From: Bacillaceae bacterium
Lineage (GTDB): Bacteria > Bacillota > Bacilli > Bacillales_A > Planococcaceae
DNA: 11,466 bases
NCBI GenBank assembly: GCA_030149685.1
Contig: JASLGI010000073.1
Location: forward strand, 1 to 11,466
Direction of reading: 5' to 3'
The notes beneath the pieces were generated by a model. That model was not told the DNA's origin, ran no database searches, and worked only from the letters and a program-made list of their open reading frames with translations. Shown here piece after piece: positions 6,103 through 11,466 of this stretch (its first letter is position 1; each line of letters opens with the position of its first letter). A program made the position numbers and the translations under genes.

Positions 6103-7236
6103 ATGCATTTTTCAATTATTGGTGGAGGAATTGGTGGACTTTCGATGGCGATTGCCTTAGAACGCCTCGGATATGACTACGATGTATATGAACGAGCTTC
6201 ATCATTTCAACCAATCGGTTCTGCGATTGGGCTTGGTTCAAACGCTATGCTCGCTCTTCGCACGCTTGGTGTCGGAGAAGCAGTATTGAAAGAAGGCATG
6301 CCTTTACATGAGCAACGGTTCATCGATGATCAATGGAGGGAGCTAAATCGCGTCTTCCTTTCATCGTGGAACGATGACTTCGGTGAAGAAACGATTACTA
6401 TTCAGCGGGCGGACTTACATGAAGCTCTTTATAATGCTTTACCGCGACGAAAACTTCATTTAAACGCTCCATTGATCGACTGGGAAAAGGGAGAAGATGG
6501 ATATGAGCTATTATTTACAAACGGACATCGGCAACAAACAGATATTATTATTGCAGCAGACGGTATTCATTCGCACATTCGACAAAAAGTTGCACCGAAT
6601 AGTCAAAAACGTTATAGCGGTTACACGTGTTGGCGCGGTATAGCAAAAAATAAAGATGACATTCCTTTACACATTTCGCACGAAGCTTGGTCAACGAAAG
6701 GCCGTATCGGCTGGGCACCTATGTCAAAAGGAAACGCTTATTGGTTTGCATGTATCAATGCGACACCGAATGATCCTATCCTGAAACAATGGACGCAAAA
6801 AGACGTCGCTCAACATTTTTCTTTTTTAGGTTCTACCGTTCAACGAATGATTGAAGAAACACCGGATCATTACTTTTTACACCACGACTTATATGACGTA
6901 AAGCCGTTAAAAACATTCGTTTATGACCGAGTCATCTTACTCGGTGATGCGGCGCATGCAACGACACCGAACATGGGACAAGGAGCTGGGCAAGCGATTG
7001 AAGATGCTTTCTTTTTATATCGAGCCTTTCAAACGTCTTACTCTTTAGAGCAAACTTTCCAACTGTATGATCAATACCGTGTGCCGAAAACAAAGAAAGT
7101 AACAGAACTCTCTCGCTGGATTGGTTGGGCCTCTCAATGGGAATCTCCCTTTTGGACATCTCTTCGAAATCGCATTTTCCGACGACTTCCAACAAAGTTT
7201 TTATTAAATCGATTACAATTTTTATTTAAAGAGTAA
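6103..7236 (+). CDS. FAD-dependent monooxygenase (PHBH/UbiH-type flavoprotein)
   Basis: A 377-residue group A flavoprotein hydroxylase, expected to use NAD(P)H and oxygen to hydroxylate an aromatic or polyprenyl-type substrate. The Rossmann fingerprint GGGIGG is at 7-12 with E30 for the FAD ribose. A conserved Arg is in QRADLHEAL (R103), the DG motif is ADGIHS (152-157), and the GD motif is LLGDAAHATTPNMGQGAGQAIEDA (280-302). The C-terminal 40 residues are helical and basic, without a clear membrane segment. The ATG follows GGGGGAG (6091-6097) by five bases. The gene stands alone, and no partner genes suggest a pathway, so the substrate is unknown. Many Firmicute relatives carry only a general monooxygenase label. 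A possible -10 TACAAT (6077-6082) has no convincing -35. No clear own terminator is seen before the TnpB element hairpins. Confidence 0.9.
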   Translation: MHFSIIGGGIGGLSMAIALERLGYDYDVYERASSFQPIGSAIGLGSNAMLALRTLGVGEAVLKEGMPLHEQRFIDDQWRELNRVFLSSWNDDFGEETITIQRADLHEALYNALPRRKLHLNAPLIDWEKGEDGYELLFTNGHRQQTDIIIAADGIHSHIRQKVAPNSQKRYSGYTCWRGIAKNKDDIPLHISHEAWSTKGRIGWAPMSKGNAYWFACINATPNDPILKQWTQKDVAQHFSFLGSTVQRMIEETPDHYFLHHDLYDVKPLKTFVYDRVILLGDAAHATTPNMGQGAGQAIEDAFFLYRAFQTSYSLEQTFQLYDQYRVPKTKKVTELSRWIGWASQWESPFWTSLRNRIFRRLPTKFLLNRLQFLFKE

Positions 7237-7293
7237 GAATGAAAAGCATAATTATATCCCTTATCTTAAAATTTACGCACTACCTTTGAACTA

Positions 7294-7345
7294 CTACTAG
7301 GCTAAAGCCTAGTAGATTCCTAAGTACAGCGTTCTAACGAACGCT
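7294..7345 (-). ncRNA. Right-end hairpins; possible omega-RNA scaffold of the TnpB element
   Basis: CTACTAGGCT (7294-7303) and AGCCTAGTAG (7306-7315) form a perfect 10-pair stem with a two-base turn. AGCGTTC (7328-7334) and GAACGCT (7339-7345) form a second stem with a TAAC loop. In known TnpB elements the RNA guide is made from this place, overlapping the tnpB 3' end and running through the right end into flanking DNA. If the end is TTCAA at 7290-7286, the guide would start with the minus-strand bases AGGTAGTGCGTAAATT. The RNA itself is inferred. Confidence 0.45.
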
Positions 7346-7351
7346 AATTGA

Positions 7352-7726
7352 TTAGGCTATCCCCGTAGTCCTTACGGTTAGAAGCCTTTCAGTTTCTTTT
7401 TTTAGATTCTGTCCTGCGTTAATATCTCTATCGTAATGTGTATGACATGACGGGCATGTCCATTTACGTAAATTGAGATTTTTAAGGGAAGATTGTAAAG
7501 CAATACTATCCACTTCTTTTAACCATTCTAATTCTTTCTTTAATTGTGTTAATTGAGAAGAACAAGTTGTATACGTCAAACCTTTGCCTGTTTCTTCGTA
7601 TGCATCTTTCCATTTAGCTAAAAAGTGATTAAATACAAAACGAGAACAACCTATCGTTTCAGCAATTAATACTTCTTGTTTTTTATTTTGATATATACGA
7701 AATTTATATGCTTTATGAATTAGCAT
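7352..7726 (-). pseudogene. tnpB: TnpB (RNA-guided transposon nuclease), internally deleted
   Basis: The 124-codon frame joins the two ends of a protein normally about 360-400 residues long. Residues 1-85 are the N-terminal OrfB/IS605 helix-turn-helix region ([27 protein letters not shown] start, [22 protein letters not shown]). At about residue 86 (near base 7471) the sequence jumps to the C-terminal zinc-finger and RuvC-III part: WTCPSC, then [11 protein letters not shown] with D101. The RuvC I and II acidic residues and the first CxxC pair are gone, so nuclease activity is not expected. The deletion keeps the reading frame. The start ATG follows AGAGGT on the minus strand. I call it a pseudogene; it could still produce a short protein able to bind DNA or its own RNA. 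Confidence 0.85.
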
Positions 7727-7741
7727 CGGTCTTACCTCTTT

Positions 7742-7768
7742 TTTACATATACTAAAAGTATATGTAAA
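7742..7768. repeat. Perfect 12-base inverted repeat upstream of tnpB
   Basis: TTTACATATACT (7742-7753) and AGTATATGTAAA (7757-7768) are perfectly complementary around an AAA turn, starting 16 bases before the tnpB ATG. It may be the left-end hairpin of the element or an operator over the tnpB promoter. Confidence 0.7.
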
Positions 7769-7775
7769 TGTAGTA

Positions 7776-7794
7776 AGTATACCAACAATATACT
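7776..7794. repeat. Second inverted AGTATA repeat near the element's left end
   Basis: AGTATA (7776-7781) and TATACT (7789-7794) face each other across seven bases and repeat the inner hexamers of the 7742-7768 palindrome, giving four copies in 47 bases. Confidence 0.5.
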
Positions 7795-8140
7795 AGGAAG
7801 GTAGTGAGGTGATTGGAGCGAGTACCTAAACTAATAAAAAAAGAAATGGAAAGCAAAAGAAGACAGATGGAAAAATGTATGTTATACTAGTGAAACGTAT
7901 TCAAAGGAATAGATATGCACGTAACCTGGCAATCTATCATCGGTTTTTGAAGAAACTTATTCACACTGGAGCAGTTTCAGGACTGCAAGGACACAAAAGT
8001 AGGTAGGGTTTGTGTTGCTTAAGCGAGAAAAACGAAATAGAGAATGAACCGCGGTCGGTGAGCTTTTCACCAAAGATGAAAGAATCATCTTCAATTAAAC
8101 AAAAGACACGTTACGACTATATAACCTAAACAATACTAAA
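7795..8140 (+). other. Gene-poor stretch with several hairpins; no convincing gene
   Basis: I see no recognisable protein here. A 25-codon frame from TTG 7813 to TAG 7890 follows GAGGTGA but is too short to judge. Its KKEMESKRRQMEK, and YTSETYSKE in another frame just after, faintly recall a decayed Spo0E-like gene. TGT plus TATACT (7880-7888) could be an extended -10 promoter on the plus strand. Downstream lie stems at 7971-7986 (GCAGT/ACTGC), 7991-8015 (ACACAAA/TTTGTGT), 8057-8071 (GGTGA/TCACC) and 8073-8091 (AAGATGA/TCATCTT), all before the strong hairpin at 8141. This may be a small structured RNA or an eroded gene plus element flank. Confidence 0.35.
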
Positions 8141-8172
8141 GGGGTAGCTACGCATTTATGCGCAGCTACCCC
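8141..8172. terminator. Long hairpin, probable terminator of pncA
   Basis: GGGGTAGCT (8141-8149) pairs with AGCTACCCC (8164-8172). Inside, CGCAT (8151-8155) pairs with ATGCG (8158-8162), with one mismatch between the two helices and a TT turn. On the minus strand it follows the pncA stop by nine bases. The T-tract is weak on both strands (TTTAGTATTGTTT on the minus, TTGTTCATTT on the plus). Confidence 0.7.
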
Positions 8173-8181
8173 TTGTTCATT

Positions 8182-8730
8182 TCACGAATCGATAATCGTA
8201 GCGTTCAATACATTTTTAAAATGTTTCAGTGCAAAATTGTGAGCATCCATATCAAAACTCGCTACGCCACCTGTATGAATGACGATTTCATAACCTAAGT
8301 TATATGCATCAATAGCTGTATGCAAAATACAAATATCTGTACAAACCCCCATCAGATGAATCTCCTTTACATTACGTGCACGTAGTTCCATATCAAGAGG
8401 TGTTCCAGCAAATGCACTATAACGTGTTTTATCTAACCATAAAATACGCTCTTTATTCGCCTCATAGATCTTTTGTAATTTCCCGAACATTTGCCGCCCA
8501 GGTGTTCCTTCAATATTATGTGGAGGAAAAAGAGCCGTTTCTGGATGAAATGGATCATTCTCACGATGAATATCATTCGGCATAAAAACATAATCTCCGT
8601 TATCTAAGAACTCCTCTGTCGTCTCAGCAATATAATCTTCGAGTTGTAAACCAGGCAGTCCACAAGTAAGTGCTCCATCTTCCGCGACAAAATCACACGT
8701 ATAATCAATAACTAGTAATGCTTTCTTCAT
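8182..8730 (-). CDS. pncA: Nicotinamidase PncA (isochorismatase-like cysteine hydrolase)
   Basis: PncA hydrolyses nicotinamide to nicotinate and ammonia, feeding the NAD salvage pathway in the cytosol. The 182-residue product has the catalytic triad D9 (VIDYTCDF), K101 (LDKTRYSAFAGT) and C130 (GVCTDICILH), and the metal ligands D53 and H55 (PNDIH) and H71 (LFPPHN). It aligns along its length with the Bacillus subtilis nicotinamidase (PncA/YueJ), including LTCG-PG, HPET-LFPPHNI-GT and the C-terminal VASF. The ATG follows GAGG on the minus strand by seven bases. It is transcribed alone, with TTGACA (8779-8774) as a likely -35 and an imperfect palindrome over that box. No other NAD gene is nearby. 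Related hydrolases act on isochorismate or N-carbamoylsarcosine, but the motif set fits nicotinamidase best. Confidence 0.93.
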   Translation of the reverse strand: MKKALLVIDYTCDFVAEDGALTCGLPGLQLEDYIAETTEEFLDNGDYVFMPNDIHRENDPFHPETALFPPHNIEGTPGRQMFGKLQKIYEANKERILWLDKTRYSAFAGTPLDMELRARNVKEIHLMGVCTDICILHTAIDAYNLGYEIVIHTGGVASFDMDAHNFALKHFKNVLNATIIDS

Positions 8731-8770
8731 GCTAACGCCTCATTTCACTTAATAGTTCTTAACTATCTTA

Positions 8771-8788
8771 ACATGTCAAGACAGATGT
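8771..8788. promoter_or_regulatory. Imperfect palindrome over the pncA -35 box, candidate NAD-repressor operator
   Basis: ACATGTCAAGACAGATGT reads ACATCTGTCTTGACATGT on the other strand, a near-palindrome with half-sites ACATGTC and GACAGATGT. It contains the minus-strand -35 TTGACA (8779-8774). The -10 is unclear (TATTAA or ACTATT-like, 17-19 bases on). In Firmicutes NAD salvage genes are often repressed by NiaR (YrxA) with nicotinate as co-repressor. The assignment to NiaR rests on context and a loose memory of its TGTC/GACA sites, so it is tentative. Confidence 0.4.
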
Positions 8789-8790
8789 AA

Positions 8791-9064
8791 CTACATAAAT
8801 GCTTTTTTTACTTATTAATAGAAGAGAGGACGAAATGTTGAAGAAAAGACAAAAATAAATAGTGACATTTCATTGAAGTTGTTCACAAATTAGAAAATTA
8901 TTCAAATAACCGATGTTAAACATCAAAGGTCATTTGAAAAACTTATGACCCCTAATAAACTTTATCTATTTTACTTATTAGATGTACTGTTGTATGATGT
9001 TACTTGAAGGAAGGTAGTGTCACTACTACTCCCTTGAAAGTACACAAAGGAGGAATTATTCACT
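8791..9064 (+). promoter_or_regulatory. Upstream region of aconitase: promoter and inverted repeats
   Basis: A sigma-A-like promoter is TTTACT (8970-8975) and TATGAT (8993-8998) with a 17-base spacer. Upstream and across it lie several inverted repeats: TTATT-CA-AATAA (8898-8909), GATGT/ACATC (8912-8924), GGTCAT/ATGACC (8928-8950) and CTAATAA/TTATTAG (8952-8981), the last spanning the -35. In Bacillus the aconitase gene is repressed by CcpC at ATAA-N7-TTAT dyads. The ATAA and TTAT words here fit in spirit, but I see no exact N7 spacing. The leader contains a small GTAG/CTAC hairpin (9014-9026) and AAAGGAGG (9046-9053). Nothing is seen in 8791-8890. Confidence 0.5.
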
Positions 9065-11466
9065 ATGGCAAACAGTTTACACAACAGCCGTAAGCAATTC
9101 GAACTTAACGGCAAAACTTATAACTACTACGACATCAATGCATTAACTGAAGCTGGTGTTGCAGACGTTTCAAAACTTCCATACTCGATTAAAGTTCTTC
9201 TCGAGTCAGTATTACGTCAACACGACGGATATGTCATCAACGATGACCACGTAGAAAACTTAGCAAAATGGGGCAAAGATGCAGATAAAGACGCAGAGGT
9301 TCCATTCAAACCTTCACGCGTAATTTTACAAGACTTCACAGGGGTACCTGTTGTTGTTGACTTAGCATCACTCCGTTCAGCAATGGCTGAAATGGGCGGC
9401 GACCCACAAGATATTAACCCAGAAATTCCGGTTGACCTTGTTATTGACCACTCAGTACAAGTTGACCAATACGGAACACCAGAAGCTCTCGAAGCAAACA
9501 TGAAACTTGAATTCGAGCGTAACGCTGAGCGTTATGAATTCTTAAACTGGGCACAAAAATCATACGACAACTACCGTGCAGTTCCACCTGCAACAGGTAT
9601 TGTTCACCAAGTTAACTTAGAGTACCTTGCAAATGTTGTTCACGCGGTTGAGCAAGAAGACGGTACATTCGACACTTACCCAGATACACTCGTTGGTACT
9701 GACTCACATACAACAATGATCAACGGTATCGGAGTTCTTGGATGGGGTGTAGGTGGTATTGAAGCTGAAGCAGGAATGCTCGGACAACCTTCATACTTCC
9801 CAATTCCAGAAGTTATCGGAGTTAAATTAACAGGAGACCTCCCTGACGGAACAACAGCTACTGACTTAGCATTAAAAGTAGTTCAAGTTCTCCGTGAAAA
9901 AGGAGTAGTAGGCAAATTCGTTGAGTTCTTCGGACCAGGAGTTGTTCAATTACCACTCGCTGACCGTGCGACAATTGCGAACATGGCGCCAGAGTACGGT
10001 GCGACATGTGGATTCTTCCCAGTTGACGAAGAAGCACTCGACTATATGCGTTTAACAGGACGCGACGAAGATCACATCCAAGTTGTTAAAGAACACTTAA
10101 CACGCAACGATATGTTCTTCACACCTGATAAAGAAGAGCCAGTTTACACAGACGTCGTAGAAATCGACCTCTCAGCAATTGAGCCAAACTTATCAGGACC
10201 AAAACGTCCACAAGACTTAATCCCACTTTCAAAAATGAAAGAGACATTCCATGAAACAGTAGTTTCACCAGAAGGTCCAAAAGGATTAGGATTAGACAAG
10301 TCAGAATTCGACAAAAAAGGTACAATCGAATTCGCAGATGGCTCAACAGCAGAGTTCAAAACAGGAGATATCGCAATCGCTGCGATCACTTCATGTACGA
10401 ACACGTCTAACCCATACGTTATGTTAGGTGCTGGACTTGTTGCGAAAAAAGCTGTGGAAAAAGGTTTAACACCACCACCACACGTTAAAACTTCACTTGC
10501 ACCAGGTTCAAAAGTAGTTACAGGATATTTAGATGACTCAGGTCTTACTAAATACCTTGACGAAATCGGATTCAACACAGTTGGATACGGATGTACAACA
10601 TGTATCGGTAACTCAGGTCCATTACTGCCTGAGATCGAAAAAACAATCGCTGAAAATGACCTCTTAGCAACATCTGTACTTTCAGGTAACCGTAACTTCG
10701 AAGGTCGTATTCACGCACTTGTTAAAGCGAACTACTTAGCTTCACCACCACTCGTAGTTGCATATGCACTCGCTGGTACAGTAGATATCGATCTTAAAAA
10801 CGACCCAATCGGTCAAGACAAAGATGGCAACGATGTATACTTAAAAGACATCTGGCCAACAACACAGGAAGTTAACGACGTTGTTAAATCAACAGTTACT
10901 CCTGAACTCTTCCGCAAAGAGTACGAAACAGTATTCACTGCAAACGAAGAGTGGAATGCTATCGAAACTTCAGACGACGCATTATATGCATTCGACGAAG
11001 ATTCAACATACATTCAAAACCCACCGTTCTTCGAAGGTCTCTCAAAAGAGCCAGAAGCAATTCAGCCACTTGAAGACTTACGCGTAGTAGGTAAATTCGG
11101 TGACTCAATTACAACGGACCACATTTCACCAGCAGGTGCGATTGGTAAAGATACACCAGCAGGTAAATATTTAATCGAAAAAGGCGTTTCACCACGCGAC
11201 TTCAACTCATACGGTTCACGCCGTGGTAACCACGAAGTTATGATGCGCGGTACATTCGCTAACATCCGTATTCGTAACCAGATTGCACCAGGTACAGAAG
11301 GTGGATTCACAACTTACTGGCCAACAGGCGAAGTAATGCCAATGTACGATGCGTGCATGAAGTATAAAGAAGACGGAACAGGACTCGTAGTTATCGCAGG
11401 AGAAGACTACGGTATGGGATCATCACGTGACTGGGCTGCAAAAGGTACAAACCTTCTCGGCATTAA
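9065..11466 (+). CDS. acnA: Aconitate hydratase (aconitase), 3' end outside the window
   Basis: Aconitase interconverts citrate and isocitrate through cis-aconitate in the TCA cycle, using a [4Fe-4S] cluster. The frame stays open from the ATG to the last base, 800 codons of an expected 900 or so, so only the last tenth is missing. Cluster ligands are C444 (TSCTNTSN), C510 and C513 ([10 protein letters not shown]). Other family marks are [74 protein letters not shown] and, at the end, [17 protein letters not shown]. It belongs to the AcnA/IRP type; the Bacillus gene is called citB or acnA, and there the apoprotein also binds mRNA. AAAGGAGG (9046-9053) precedes the ATG by 11 bases. Codon use is strikingly narrow (CCA, TCA, ACA, GTT), as in highly expressed genes. 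Confidence 0.97.
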   Translation, partial: MANSLHNSRKQFELNGKTYNYYDINALTEAGVADVSKLPYSIKVLLESVLRQHDGYVINDDHVENLAKWGKDADKDAEVPFKPSRVILQDFTGVPVVVDLASLRSAMAEMGGDPQDINPEIPVDLVIDHSVQVDQYGTPEALEANMKLEFERNAERYEFLNWAQKSYDNYRAVPPATGIVHQVNLEYLANVVHAVEQEDGTFDTYPDTLVGTDSHTTMINGIGVLGWGVGGIEAEAGMLGQPSYFPIPEVIGVKLTGDLPDGTTATDLALKVVQVLREKGVVGKFVEFFGPGVVQLPLADRATIANMAPEYGATCGFFPVDEEALDYMRLTGRDEDHIQVVKEHLTRNDMFFTPDKEEPVYTDVVEIDLSAIEPNLSGPKRPQDLIPLSKMKETFHETVVSPEGPKGLGLDKSEFDKKGTIEFADGSTAEFKTGDIAIAAITSCTNTSNPYVMLGAGLVAKKAVEKGLTPPPHVKTSLAPGSKVVTGYLDDSGLTKYLDEIGFNTVGYGCTTCIGNSGPLLPEIEKTIAENDLLATSVLSGNRNFEGRIHALVKANYLASPPLVVAYALAGTVDIDLKNDPIGQDKDGNDVYLKDIWPTTQEVNDVVKSTVTPELFRKEYETVFTANEEWNAIETSDDALYAFDEDSTYIQNPPFFEGLSKEPEAIQPLEDLRVVGKFGDSITTDHISPAGAIGKDTPAGKYLIEKGVSPRDFNSYGSRRGNHEVMMRGTFANIRIRNQIAPGTEGGFTTYWPTGEVMPMYDACMKYKEDGTGLVVIAGEDYGMGSSRDWAAKGTNLLGI

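Larger units (their letters stand above)
7286..7800 (-). mobile_element. IS200/IS605-type, tnpB-only (IS1341-like) element with an internal deletion
   Basis: The element reads on the minus strand. It holds a shortened tnpB and no tnpA. Beyond the tnpB stop are two hairpins (7328-7345 and 7294-7315), as at the right ends of this family, then TTCAA (7290-7286), like the TCAA right cleavage site known from IS608. The left end is placed only loosely, within about 7742-7800, where palindromes precede tnpB. These elements have no terminal inverted repeats and make no target duplication, so exact limits cannot be seen. Confidence 0.7.

Noticed and set aside
7352..7726. Domesticated nuclease-dead TnpB repressor (TldR-like)
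   Set aside because: Those proteins keep nearly full length with changed RuvC residues. Here the whole central region is deleted, so decay is the simpler reading.
8040..8060. T-box sequence at AACCGCGGTCGG
   Set aside because: The core GGTGGNACCGCG is not present, there is no specifier stem, and no amino-acid-related gene follows on the plus strand.
7260..8180. CRISPR array near the TnpB element
   Set aside because: The repeats here are palindromes with differing sequences; no regularly spaced direct repeats with spacers are present.
10144..10578. 144-codon minus-strand frame inside aconitase
   Set aside because: It is a mirror of the biased codon use of the aconitase gene, with no ribosome binding site or recognisable domain. 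The other antisense frames at 9217-9501, 10813-11013 and 11062-11310 are rejected for the same reason.

Overview
The window is AT-rich with Bacillus-type signals: AAGGAGG ribosome binding sites, GTG/TTG starts, sigma-A-like promoters, and a queC-queD-queE order and pncA closely resembling those of Bacillus. I infer a low-GC Gram-positive of the order Bacillales; the genus cannot be told from this sequence.

Layout. (1) 1-607: decayed right half of an ISL3-family insertion sequence, ending about 80 bases before (2) a class I preQ1 riboswitch that overlaps the ribosome binding site of queC. queC, queD and queE (735-2523) are translationally coupled and make preQ0 for queuosine tRNA modification; queF does not follow. 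(3) A bidirectional terminator separates queE from a convergent short-chain dehydrogenase with an 18-base palindrome in its leader. (4) A divergent unknown gene (139 codons) with a cre-like site, convergent with a small membrane-anchored Mrr-like nuclease gene. (5) A group III iron-type alcohol dehydrogenase with a good promoter and a strong terminator. (6) A FAD monooxygenase. (7) An IS200/IS605-type, tnpB-only element whose TnpB has lost its middle, but which keeps end hairpins and a possible omega-RNA region. (8) A gene-poor stretch (7795-8140) rich in hairpins. (9) pncA (nicotinamidase, minus strand) with an imperfect palindrome over its -35 box. (10) The first 800 codons of aconitase, running off the window end, preceded by several inverted repeats.

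How they work together. Only queCDE forms a clear operon. The other genes are single units mostly bounded by their own promoters and terminators, typical of core chromosome sprinkled with old insertion elements. The alcohol dehydrogenase, nicotinamidase and aconitase link loosely to NAD and central carbon metabolism, but nothing in the sequence shows joint control.

I did not find a convincing new multi-gene system. The points most worth following are the structured gene-poor stretch beside the deleted TnpB element, the palindromic operator candidates before the dehydrogenase, pncA and aconitase genes, and the small membrane-bound nuclease.
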